This document shows positions 1 through 7,527 of a stretch of 37,040 nt of DNA, one piece after another. A model generated the notes under the pieces. That model saw only the letters and a program-made list of their open reading frames with translations, was not told the DNA's origin and searched no databases. Position numbers and translations under genes: made by a program. The stretch spans positions 1 to 37,040 of the forward strand of contig JAUWHR010000051.1 of NCBI GenBank assembly GCA_030605795.1. Direction: 5' to 3'. The stretch comes from Anaerolineae bacterium (GTDB lineage Bacteria > Chloroflexota > Anaerolineae > Anaerolineales > E44-bin32). The first letter of the stretch is position 1. Each line of letters starts with the position of its first letter.

Positions 1-200
1 CCGAGGGGGTGGGGGGATTAAAAACCCGCGGCCGGGCGGCTTGTTGCTCTTTTTTTTTTTCCGCCCACACAAAAAAAACGCACACCCGCGCGACGGGGCC
101 GGGTTTGGGGGGGGGGGCGGCCCCCCCCCCCACCCCCACATATAACCCTCCCCGCTACTCGAGGGTATTTTCTTTCAGTGCACTCTTCTCTAGTCTAGGG
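1..200. other. Low-confidence sequence at the window edge
   Basis: Long single-base runs follow one another: T near 50-60, A at 71-78, G at 107-117, C at 121-130. Nothing else in the window looks like this. No coding pattern, repeat or RNA is recognisable. It is most likely poor-quality end sequence and should not be used for annotation. From about 180 onward the sequence looks normal. Confidence 0.75.
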
Positions 201-284
201 TCTGGACGCGGATAGCTGAATCCCATGTCGGTTGTGGTTACGAGGTCAGGGATGTGTCTTGTTTAATGACCTTGGCATCCTAGT

Positions 285-307
285 AGTAAACACACATGGT
301 GTTTACT
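285..307. promoter_or_regulatory. Perfect 9-bp dyad upstream of radA, possible operator
   Basis: AGTAAACAC at 285-293 and GTGTTTACT at 299-307 form a perfect inverted repeat around a 5-base spacer. The size and spacing suit a dimeric transcription factor site. It lies about 60 bases before the radA start, and a TATAAT lies at 345-350 between the two. No convincing -35 was found at the right distance. It does not match the SOS boxes at 7465-7498. The regulator is unknown. Confidence 0.4.
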
Positions 308-350
308 CGCGGCTGGCCACCTCGCGGAAGAGGCAGGAGGACAGTATAAT

Positions 351-365
351 CCTCCCTCAGGAGGG
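351..365 (+). promoter_or_regulatory. radA ribosome binding site inside a small hairpin
   Basis: The Shine-Dalgarno sequence AGGAGGG (359-365) lies four bases before the GTG start of radA. Just upstream, CCTCC (351-355) pairs perfectly with GGAGG (360-364) across a four-base loop. The ribosome binding site could therefore be sequestered in the mRNA. The pairing is seen directly; any regulatory role is inference. Confidence 0.45.
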
Positions 366-368
366 ACT

Positions 369-1742
369 GTGGCCAAGTCAAGGACCCAATACGTTTGCCA
401 ACAGTGTGGACGGACGACTGCTAAGCCGTTCGGGCGTTGTCCACAATGCGGTTCCTGGAATAGTATGGTGGCTGAGGTAGTCGCTCCGCAGCGATCGGGC
501 CGGGTGCGGGTCAGGACGTATGGAACATCGCGGCCTCTCCGTTTGACGGAGATCGAAGGAGAAGACGACGATCGCTTGCCTCTGCCCATTGATGAATTTG
601 CCCGCGTGCTTGGCGGCGGGATCGTGCCCGGATCAGTAGTGTTGATCGGTGGTGATCCGGGGATTGGTAAGTCCACCCTACTGCTCCAGATGGCCTTGGT
701 GATGGCGCAGGGGGGGACAGTGCTTTACGTTTCCGGTGAGGAGTCGGAACGCCAGATCAAGTCCAGGGTGGCGCGGCTGAAGCAAGGAGGGGAGGCGCCG
801 GATGATTTGTACTTGCTTACTGAAACCGCCCTAGAAGCTGTCCTTGATCACATCGAGGCATTGGGTCCACGACTGGTAGTGATCGACTCGATCCAAACTA
901 TGCACGTACCCGAGATTGCCTCCGGCGCTGGCTCGATCTCACAGGTCCGCGAGTGCGCTTCTCGCCTGCAGGCGGCGGCCAAAGGCTCCGGGGTGGCGAT
1001 ATTCTTGGTGGGACATGTGACCAAGGAAGGTGCGATCGCTGGACCGAAGGTGCTCGAGCACATTGTAGACACGGTGCTTTACTTGGAGGGGGATTCCTTT
1101 CATACCTACCGCTTGTTGCGTTCGGTGAAGAATCGCTTTGGCGCTACGACTGAGGTGGGTGTGTTCGAGATGGGCACTTCGGGTATGGTGGGGGTTCCTA
1201 ATCCATCGGAGGCCTTTCTGGCAGAACGGGTGGTCAACGCGCCAGGCTCGGCTATCGCGGTCACTATGGAGGGGACACGTCCCTTATTGGTTGAGATACA
1301 AGGGCTAACCAGCGCAAGCTCCTTTGGTCATCCCCGCCGAACGGCAAACGGCGTGGACTTCAACCGTTTGCTGCTCACAATTGCCGTACTTGCCCGACGG
1401 GTAGGGTTGCGTTTGACGGATCAAGATGTGTTTGTCAACGTGGTCGGAGGGTTACGGGTCAATGAGCCAGCGGCAGACCTGGCGGTGGCAGCGGCGATCG
1501 CCTCTTCGGTGAGGGATCGTCCGCTCCCAGCGGACTTGGCGCTGATTGGCGAGGTCGGCTTGTCGGGCGAGTTGCGAGCAGTTCCTCAGATGCCGGCACG
1601 ACTGCGGGAAGCTGCCAAACTCGGTTTCCGGCGGGTTGTGGTTCCCAAGCTGGTGCGGCCAGACGACATCTGGCCGGAGGAGCTGCAAGTGGTCCCGGCC
1701 CGGTCTGTGCGTGAAGCACTGGCGACGGTACTGAAGAACTGA
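369..1742 (+). CDS. radA: DNA repair protein RadA
   Basis: RadA (Sms) is a RecA-related ATPase that promotes branch migration during recombinational repair. The 457-residue product has the full family layout. A four-cysteine zinc finger comes first (C10, C13, C24, C27), then a Walker A motif GGDPGIGKST (94-103), the RadA signature KNRFG (254-258), and a C-terminal Lon-protease-like domain. The length is normal. The GTG start is supported by a strong AGGAGGG four bases upstream, and translation begins directly with the short lead to the zinc finger. It stands alone, reading toward dnaA with about 600 bases between them. The dyad and the ribosome-site hairpin upstream may regulate it. Identity is very safe. 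Confidence 0.97.
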   Translation: MAKSRTQYVCQQCGRTTAKPFGRCPQCGSWNSMVAEVVAPQRSGRVRVRTYGTSRPLRLTEIEGEDDDRLPLPIDEFARVLGGGIVPGSVVLIGGDPGIGKSTLLLQMALVMAQGGTVLYVSGEESERQIKSRVARLKQGGEAPDDLYLLTETALEAVLDHIEALGPRLVVIDSIQTMHVPEIASGAGSISQVRECASRLQAAAKGSGVAIFLVGHVTKEGAIAGPKVLEHIVDTVLYLEGDSFHTYRLLRSVKNRFGATTEVGVFEMGTSGMVGVPNPSEAFLAERVVNAPGSAIAVTMEGTRPLLVEIQGLTSASSFGHPRRTANGVDFNRLLLTIAVLARRVGLRLTDQDVFVNVVGGLRVNEPAADLAVAAAIASSVRDRPLPADLALIGEVGLSGELRAVPQMPARLREAAKLGFRRVVVPKLVRPDDIWPEELQVVPARSVREALATVLKN

Positions 1743-2112
1743 GCGTCGTACCTCAGGGCGTGTTTTGTACATAGCCCGCGTCGCTGAACGGTTTTTTTGA
1801 TCGAGCAGGGCCGCATTTGATACTCTCGACCTAGACGAAGCCGCGATTTTGGAGTTTGAGGGAGAAGGCCGGGGCAATCGCCGACTCCTTTATTTTTTAA
1901 GATTTAACATTGCTTATGGAATTATCGCCAGCAACAACCAACCCTTCCCCAGATATAGGGGTTGAAGAGATGACTGGTCCAGGATGTAGGGCGTATGATA
2001 GTGTGGGATCAGCGAGATGTGGAGGTTTAAAATAATGTATCTGCGAAGATTTTTTTAACATTTGGCGATCTTAAAACTTTAATAATTTTTACGATGTAGC
2101 AGGTTAAATGTA
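1743..2112. other. AT-rich intergenic region before the dnaA promoter
   Basis: No gene is supported here. Base composition drops to AT-rich between about 1890 and 2110, with T and A runs. Such a region beside dnaA raises the question of a replication origin. I looked for DnaA boxes of the TTATCCACA type on both strands and saw no good match, so no origin is called. Confidence 0.5.
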
Positions 2113-2141
2113 TTGAACATGCTGATCTGTTTTGCTAGAAT
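2113..2141 (+). promoter_or_regulatory. dnaA promoter
   Basis: TTGAAC (2113-2118) and TAGAAT (2136-2141) are separated by 17 bases. A TG one base before the -10 makes it an extended -10 promoter. Transcription would start near 2148, where the sequence reads ATG TAA. This leaves a leader of about 190 bases before dnaA. Confidence 0.6.
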
Positions 2142-2147
2142 GCTACC

Positions 2148-2341
2148 ATGTAAGTGGTGTGCTGAACTGAGGAGGAGACCGACCCCGCGCAGTACTGTGA
2201 TGACCTTGGCGGAGGGCAGCCGCATCCTCGGCGGCTGAACACCATTACACGTTTCGTTGTACAGATCGATAAAAAACCAGCATATGTTGCCCCGATATTC
2301 GGGTTGCCATTATGACCCAATAGGGATCATTGGAGGTATGG
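2148..2341 (+). promoter_or_regulatory. Structured dnaA leader with a start-stop at its 5' end
   Basis: The predicted dnaA transcript begins at or near an ATG immediately followed by TAA (2148-2153). The rest is more GC-rich than the DNA before it and holds two clear hairpins. One is a 7-bp stem, 2217-2223 with 2231-2237. The other is CCCGA/TCGGG at 2291-2303. No known riboswitch class is recognised. A role in dnaA control is inference. Confidence 0.4.
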
Positions 2342-3685
2342 ATGAACGCAAAGCAACTCTGGCAGGCTGCGCTTGGGCAACTACAGATGGAAATACCACG
2401 GGCAACATTTGAAACTTGGGTGCGCGACGCAGAGTTGCTTGCTTACGAAGATAGGGCATTTGTCATCGGCGTGCAGAATGCTTATGCACGCGACTGGCTG
2501 GAGGATCGCTTGCTCTCCACCGTCAAACGGGTGCTGACAGGGATCGTCGGACAAACGGTGGAAGTTCGTTTCGTCGTCTGGCAGGATAGCACAGACATTG
2601 AAGCGCCGGTCATTGCCGTGCTGGAATCGTCACCCGGCGAGAATAGAGATAAGCCTACCTACAACCTGAATAACCGATACACATTTGAAGATTTCGTCGT
2701 TGGCTCAAGCAACCGCCTGGCACATGCCGCCGCTCAGGCAGTGGCTGATAGTCCGGCCCGCGCCTACAACCCGCTCTTCCTCTACGGGGGAGTGGGCCTA
2801 GGGAAGACACATCTGTTACACGCGATTGGCCATGTCTGTGTCACGGCTGGGTTAAACGTACTATACGTCTCCTCTGAGGAGTTCACTAACGATCTGATCA
2901 ATTCCATCCGCAAACACACCACGAGCGCCTTCCGCGAGCGTTATCGGCAAATAGATCTGCTCCTGGTCGACGACATTCAGTTTATCGCCGGCAAGGAGTC
3001 GACCCAGGAAGAGTTCTTTCACACTTTCAACACCCTCCATGGTCAGGATAAACAACTAGTGATCTCATCTGATCGTCCACCCAAAGCGCTGGTGACCCTA
3101 GAGGAGCGGTTGCGTTCGCGCTTCGAGTGGGGTTTGACGGCTGATATCCAATTGCCCGATTTTGAGACCCGAATGGCTGTCTTACGCTCGAAAGCCGAAC
3201 GTGCTGGACGGTCCGTTGACCCAGCATTGCTGGAGATCATCGCTCGTCGTGTACAAAGCAACATCCGCGAACTCGAGGGGGCTCTGACCAGGGTCTTGGC
3301 TTGCTCCGACTTGAGTGGGGTGCCTTTGAGCCAGGAGTTGGTGGAGACGGCGCTTATGGATCTGCTGCCGCACAACGGCGTGCTGACTGTCGAGCATATC
3401 ATCGCTGCAGTAGCCGCGCAATTCGGCGTCGAAGAGGATCGAATGCTCAGTCGTGAGCGATCACGGGAGGTAGCGCTGCCACGCCAGGTGGCGATGTACC
3501 TGATCAGGGAGGAGACGTCGGAATCCTTGCCGCGTATTGGCCAGGCGCTTGGCGGCCGTGACCACACGACGGTAATGTACGGATACGAGAAGATTGCCGA
3601 TCGCCTAGAAACCGACGATGCACTGCGGCGACAGGTGCTACTCGTCCGAGAGAAACTCTTTCATGAAGTTGGTGTACCGGTCTGA
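2342..3685 (+). CDS. dnaA: Chromosomal replication initiator protein DnaA
   Basis: DnaA binds origin boxes and opens DNA to start replication. The ATG at 2342 is chosen because GGAGG (2332-2336) sits five bases before it; an in-frame TTG at 2330 overlaps that site. The resulting 447-residue protein has domain I for helicase loading (about 1-80, LWQAALGQLQ to TVEVRFV) and a short linker. The AAA+ module follows, with Walker A GGVGLGKT (149-156) and Walker B LLLVDDIQF. The C-terminal DNA-binding domain carries the signature GGRDHTTV. Length and order are typical of the family. The gene is monocistronic and converges on priA, with a palindromic repeat in the gap between them. Confidence 0.98.
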   Translation: MNAKQLWQAALGQLQMEIPRATFETWVRDAELLAYEDRAFVIGVQNAYARDWLEDRLLSTVKRVLTGIVGQTVEVRFVVWQDSTDIEAPVIAVLESSPGENRDKPTYNLNNRYTFEDFVVGSSNRLAHAAAQAVADSPARAYNPLFLYGGVGLGKTHLLHAIGHVCVTAGLNVLYVSSEEFTNDLINSIRKHTTSAFRERYRQIDLLLVDDIQFIAGKESTQEEFFHTFNTLHGQDKQLVISSDRPPKALVTLEERLRSRFEWGLTADIQLPDFETRMAVLRSKAERAGRSVDPALLEIIARRVQSNIRELEGALTRVLACSDLSGVPLSQELVETALMDLLPHNGVLTVEHIIAAVAAQFGVEEDRMLSRERSREVALPRQVAMYLIREETSESLPRIGQALGGRDHTTVMYGYEKIADRLETDDALRRQVLLVREKLFHEVGVPV

Positions 3686-3713
3686 CGAATTACACGCGAC
3701 AGGGCAAGTATAT

Positions 3714-3746
3714 AGACCTCCAAGGTCTCTCAGACCTCGGAGGTCT
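3714..3746. repeat. Palindromic repeat between convergent dnaA and priA
   Basis: Two 15-base arms (3714-3728 and 3732-3746) pair with one mismatch across a 3-base loop. Each arm is itself close to a palindrome built on AGACCT/AGGTCT. It lies between two converging genes, so it could act as a bidirectional terminator, but there is no T tract. It looks like a dispersed intergenic palindrome; a copy number cannot be given from one window. Confidence 0.6.
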
Positions 3747-3785
3747 TGCATTCCTAGACTGAAGGAGATGGCGATCGAGAAGTCG

Positions 3786-6287
3786 TTAGAGCAGGGAAAC
3801 CGGATCGATATCCACTATCCAGTTTTCCGGTAACTCCTCCGGGATCAGACGGGTAGGATCAGCGGCGCGGATCACGATCTGCCAGCGATATTGACCACGC
3901 ACCCGGCGATAGAATGATGGCGCCGGGCCGATTAAATCAGCCTTTGTCTCAGTGGAGTCAATCTTCCCCCGCAATACTCCAGCTAGGCGCATAGCTTCGG
4001 CTTCGGCGGCTGACGGGGAGACGTGACGGTAGACCAACCGTGCCAGACGCTGGAATGGTGGGTAGCCTAGCTGCCGGCGGTAACGTAGTTCTTGCTGGTA
4101 GAAGGATTGGTAATTATGTTCGGCGGCTGCCTGGATAGCGTAGTGGTCTGGTTGATAGGTTTGGAGAATCACCCGTCCGCCGAGCAAACCTCTGCCGGCG
4201 CGGCCGGCGACCTGGGTGAGTATCTGGAAGGTGCGTTCGGCGGCGCGGTATTCGGGTAGGTTAAGCCCGGTGTCGGCGGATACCACGCCCACCAGCGTGA
4301 CCAATGGCAAGTCGAGCCCTTTGGCGATCATCTGGGTTCCAATAAGGACATCAGCCCGGTGAGCGGCGAAATTGGAAAGGATGATTTCGTGGGCCCCTTT
4401 TGAGCGGGTGACGTCCCAGTCCCAGCGTATTGTACGTACGCCGGGGAAGGCTCGCTCAAGCTCGGTCTGTATCCGCTGGGTGCCGGCGCCGAAGTGCTTC
4501 ACCTGGTTACTCCCGCAGTTGGAGCACTTGGTTGGCAGCTTACGGGTGTATCCACAGTGGTGGCACATCAAGCGTTCGTTTGCCCGGTGATAGGTCAGCG
4601 AGGTCTCGCAACGTGGGCACCGCAGAACCCAGCCACAGTCGCGGCAAAAAATGTAGGTGGAGGTGCCGCGTCGGTTGAGAAAAAGGATCGCCTGTTGGTT
4701 GGACTGCAGTAATTCGGATAGAGCTTTCTGCAGCGCCCGGCTAAAAATGGAACGATTGCCAGCCCGTAACTCTTGCCGCATGTCCACCACCCGGACAGGG
4801 GGTAAGTCGATGGATACTGCATCGCCATCAGATGGTTGATAGCGTGACAGTATACCCAGACGGGCAGCTTGACGGCTTAGTCGCTGGTGATGACCGAATA
4901 TACGTTGGGGTAAGGTCAGGCGACGCAGTTCACCGCGGGTTGCCCGGTAGGTGGTTACCACATCGGGGGTCGCGCTGCCCAAAATACAGGCCGCGCCGAC
5001 AATCTTGGCATATGCAAGCGCGGCTTCGCGGGCGTGGTAACGCGGCGCCCTACCATGTTCCTTGTAGGATTCGTCGTGCGATTCGTCCACCACGATAAGG
5101 CCAATATCCGGCAGGGGTGTGAAAAGTGCGCTGCGGGCGCCAATGATCATCGGGAGGGAGCCGGCGCGGCTGCGGCGCCAAGTGTCGTAGCGCTCGCCAT
5201 CTGAGAGTTGTGAGTGTATCAGTCCGACCTGGCCGGGAAAACGAGCCAGGAAGCGGCGTACGGCCTGGGGGGTGAGAGAGATCTCGGGAACGAGTATGAT
5301 CGCGCCGCGTCCTAAAGTGAGCGTCTCGGCGACTGCTTGTAGATAGATCTCGGTTTTACCTGATCCGGTAACCCCATGGAGCAAAATGGGTAGCGTATGC
5401 TCTTCTCGAGCTTTATGCACTGTCTCCCGAACACTCTCCCAAACGGCAGCCTGGTCAACAGTCAAGCTGGGCGGCTGGATGGGTACATAGTCGACCGCCT
5501 CAAGCGGGTCACGCCATACCTCGGCCTCGCTCAAGGCGATTAGGCCGCGCTCCTCCAGGTAGCGTAAGTCGGCCAATCGACCGTCGCATTCAGCGTAAAG
5601 CCAGACGACTTCGAGCGGCTCCCTCTCGTGGATCAGCATCTCCAAAATCGTTCGCCGGCGATGTGCGGCCTTTCCCCCGGGACGTCCCAGGTCGTCGAAG
5701 GCTTGACAGGCAACCTGTGGCGGGACAGCTAAGCGTGCGGTGCGAACACGTCTGGCACGAGTGCTCGGTGAGTCGAGGACTGAGGTTCGACTGAGCACAC
5801 CGTGTCGCACTAATCTATTGGCTACAACTCGCCAGTTCTGGTGGGGGAGGGCGCGCGCGATCTGCCGCCCGCGCAATGGTCCGCGACGGGCAAGTAGCTT
5901 GATAAGTCGTTTATGGGTTGGTGTATCTCCGTGAACCTCTGAATCAATCAGGGTGTAGAGAGAATCGGCCTTTTGACTGAGGCCGGGGGGTAGCATCAAC
6001 GTCAGACACTCAATCAACGGGGCTAGGGTTTGTGCCTGTAACCAGCGAGCCAAAACTAGCTGTTTGCTGGTCAACACTGGCTCGGGATCGACGAGTCCTT
6101 CGATCGGACGCGTATCTGGCACTGCCGGCGTCTTAGGGAGGCTGATCACTATCCCCTGAACGCGACGCTGGCCGAAGGGCGCGGTGACTAAATGGCCCAG
6201 CGTCACATGTCCCCTGAGCGAAGGGGGAAGGTGATAATCAAAGGTTCCCCGCACTGGGGGTAGGTTAACGGCTACCTCGACGAACAT
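3786..6287 (-). CDS. priA: Primosomal protein N' (replication restart helicase PriA)
   Basis: PriA is a 3'-5' superfamily 2 helicase that recognises stalled forks and reloads the replicative helicase. The 833-residue protein begins with the family's N-terminal 3'-end-binding domain (VAVNLPPVRGTFDYHLP). It has Walker A GVTGSGKT (305-312) and a DESH box (401-404); many homologues read DEEH or DEAH. A cysteine-rich zinc module with four CxxC pairs follows, starting FCRDCG. Helicase motifs such as QMIAKGLDLP and QVAGRAGR come later. Length is typical. The ATG start has only a weak ribosome site, with a perfect hairpin just upstream. It lies downstream of the MEMO gene on the same strand. Confidence 0.96.
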   Translation of the reverse strand: MFVEVAVNLPPVRGTFDYHLPPSLRGHVTLGHLVTAPFGQRRVQGIVISLPKTPAVPDTRPIEGLVDPEPVLTSKQLVLARWLQAQTLAPLIECLTLMLPPGLSQKADSLYTLIDSEVHGDTPTHKRLIKLLARRGPLRGRQIARALPHQNWRVVANRLVRHGVLSRTSVLDSPSTRARRVRTARLAVPPQVACQAFDDLGRPGGKAAHRRRTILEMLIHEREPLEVVWLYAECDGRLADLRYLEERGLIALSEAEVWRDPLEAVDYVPIQPPSLTVDQAAVWESVRETVHKAREEHTLPILLHGVTGSGKTEIYLQAVAETLTLGRGAIILVPEISLTPQAVRRFLARFPGQVGLIHSQLSDGERYDTWRRSRAGSLPMIIGARSALFTPLPDIGLIVVDESHDESYKEHGRAPRYHAREAALAYAKIVGAACILGSATPDVVTTYRATRGELRRLTLPQRIFGHHQRLSRQAARLGILSRYQPSDGDAVSIDLPPVRVVDMRQELRAGNRSIFSRALQKALSELLQSNQQAILFLNRRGTSTYIFCRDCGWVLRCPRCETSLTYHRANERLMCHHCGYTRKLPTKCSNCGSNQVKHFGAGTQRIQTELERAFPGVRTIRWDWDVTRSKGAHEIILSNFAAHRADVLIGTQMIAKGLDLPLVTLVGVVSADTGLNLPEYRAAERTFQILTQVAGRAGRGLLGGRVILQTYQPDHYAIQAAAEHNYQSFYQQELRYRRQLGYPPFQRLARLVYRHVSPSAAEAEAMRLAGVLRGKIDSTETKADLIGPAPSFYRRVRGQYRWQIVIRAADPTRLIPEELPENWIVDIDPVSLL

Positions 6288-6300
6288 TGGGCCTATTCAT

Positions 6301-6321
6301 CACCCGCAAGGGTTGCGGGTG
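6301..6321 (-). promoter_or_regulatory. Perfect 9-bp hairpin before priA
   Basis: CACCCGCAA and its complement TTGCGGGTG enclose a three-base loop. The hairpin lies between the MEMO gene and priA, ending about 13 bases before the priA start codon. No T tract follows, so it is not a classical terminator. It may influence priA translation or mark the end of the upstream transcript. Confidence 0.45.
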
Positions 6322-6370
6322 GATGGCTGCTCAGATATTTGGTGTAGATTAATGGGATCATGATGGGTTG

Positions 6371-7216
6371 TCAATCATGGGGTTGGCGATAGATCGCGGC
6401 CGCGCCGTAGCCGACGACGGAATTATAGTCCCCGGTTACATCTCCTGAGGTGGCGTGCTTGAGTACCTTGACCTGATCAGCGCCGAGGTCTCCAGCAGCC
6501 CATAGCACCGCGGCCACCGCGCCGCGCCCGCAGGCGAAACCGATGCCTTCCTCTTCAGCTGACAATACGCCGGCGGGGTCGAAGGCCTCAATACGAGAGA
6601 GGATTTCCGCGTCGAGCTGCAATGCTGTCTCTTGGGGATAAAAGTGAGACAGGTCTGAACTGGCGACAACAATCGCCGATTGATCGGCCAACACAGTTCC
6701 CAACGCATGTCCAACAGCCTCGGCCGTAGACCGGGATTGATCGCGCAACATCAGGGGAAGCAGGCGGAACGAATGAGGTAGGACACGCTGCAGGAATGGT
6801 AGTTCGATCTCCAAGGAATGCTCACTATCACACCGTATATGGGCGATGTCAAACCCTTCATTCTTGGCTAATTCGGCTTCAAGACGGTCAAGCAAGGCAT
6901 GATCGACAACCACAGTGCCAAGTGGGGTGCCATAGGCGTCGTGGGCTGTAGTGATTACTTGGCTAGGGAGGGGATAGTGAAGGGGGGATACCACCGCGAC
7001 GACTTCTGGAGTGGTCTCTTTTAAGCATTGAAATGCGTACGCTGCCACTTGACCGGAATATCGGTGCCCGGCGTGGGGAGCAATCACGCCAACCAGCTCG
7101 CCGGGGATCGGGATAACGTCACATTCCTGCAATTGACTATCAATGGACTGAGCTAGGCTTTCACGGTCACCTGGGTACCATGTGCCCGCGATTGGGGAAG
7201 GTCGGATGTCGAGCAT
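6371..7216 (-). CDS. amrB: MEMO1-family protein (AmmeMemoRadiSam system protein B)
   Basis: The 281-residue product matches the MEMO family, related in fold to class III extradiol dioxygenases. The N-terminal RPSPIAGTWYPGD, the motif PHAGHRYSG, ASSDLSHF and the C-terminal GDYNSVVGYGAAAIY are all typical. Bacterial members are often encoded near an AMMECR1-domain protein and a radical SAM enzyme; neither is present in this window. The biochemical role of bacterial MEMO proteins is not settled. An AAAGGTAGG about a dozen bases upstream supports the ATG start. It is divergent from the SOS cassette and precedes priA on the same strand. Confidence 0.9.
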   Translation of the reverse strand: MLDIRPSPIAGTWYPGDRESLAQSIDSQLQECDVIPIPGELVGVIAPHAGHRYSGQVAAYAFQCLKETTPEVVAVVSPLHYPLPSQVITTAHDAYGTPLGTVVVDHALLDRLEAELAKNEGFDIAHIRCDSEHSLEIELPFLQRVLPHSFRLLPLMLRDQSRSTAEAVGHALGTVLADQSAIVVASSDLSHFYPQETALQLDAEILSRIEAFDPAGVLSAEEEGIGFACGRGAVAAVLWAAGDLGADQVKVLKHATSGDVTGDYNSVVGYGAAAIYRQPHD

Positions 7217-7330
7217 TCTTGGCTAACCTACCTTTCTTACTTGGATTGTAGCATAGGAATCAGCTATCGGAAGTATTGGGTGAATGGGAACAGGAAACTA
7301 CGACAACTAGGAGATCGATTGATTGACTGC

Positions 7331-7437
7331 ACTGAAAAAAGCCCAAATGCGAGAAAGGGAACGATATATGTGTAGTGTGGGCTTTGCCCACACTACACAT
7401 ATATCCCCTTTTCCGACTGGCGGCTGCCTTTTTCAGT
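7331..7437. repeat. MITE-like palindromic element
   Basis: The 107-base element has perfect 9-base terminal inverted repeats, ACTGAAAAA (7331-7339) and TTTTTCAGT (7429-7437). At its centre is a perfect 19-bp stem (7364-7382 with 7386-7404) around a TTT loop. Shorter matching segments lie between the two. It holds no coding capacity and sits between divergent genes, so a terminator is not needed there. It ends 18 bases before the -35 element of the SOS promoter. The structure suits a non-autonomous palindromic element. Confidence 0.65.
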
Positions 7438-7455
7438 AGATTCATTAATAAATGC

Positions 7456-7485
7456 TTGACAAAAGAACATTTGTTCTGATATAAT
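7456..7485 (+). promoter_or_regulatory. Near-consensus promoter of the SOS cassette
   Basis: Perfect TTGACA (7456-7461) and perfect TATAAT (7480-7485) are 18 bases apart. This is the strongest sigma-70-type promoter seen in the window, as expected for a gene set held off by a repressor. It is overlapped by two LexA-type boxes. The first gene starts at 7528 with AGGGAGG six bases upstream. Confidence 0.85.
7465..7476. promoter_or_regulatory. LexA-type SOS box 1
   Basis: GAAC-ATTT-GTTC is a perfect match to the GAAC-N4-GTTC operator known for LexA in Gram-positive and several other phyla. It is flanked by A and T that extend the dyad to 14 bases. It lies in the spacer between -35 and -10, so binding would block RNA polymerase. 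Confidence 0.85.
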
Positions 7486-7486
7486 A

Positions 7487-7498
7487 GAACAATAGTTC
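7487..7498. promoter_or_regulatory. LexA-type SOS box 2
   Basis: GAAC-AATA-GTTC is a second perfect box. Its centre is 22 bases from that of box 1, about two helical turns, so two dimers would sit on the same face of the DNA. It begins one base after the -10 and covers the expected start of transcription. Confidence 0.82.
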
Positions 7499-7527
7499 CA
7501 TTTCTGCTTATGTGAGGGAGGTATTCC

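Noticed and set aside
1743-2341. Replication origin next to dnaA
   Set aside because: The region is AT-rich, but I found no cluster of DnaA boxes on either strand.
3043-3567. 174-codon open frame on the reverse strand inside dnaA
   Set aside because: It is a shadow of the dnaA reading frame, rich in Ser and Arg, with no family resemblance.
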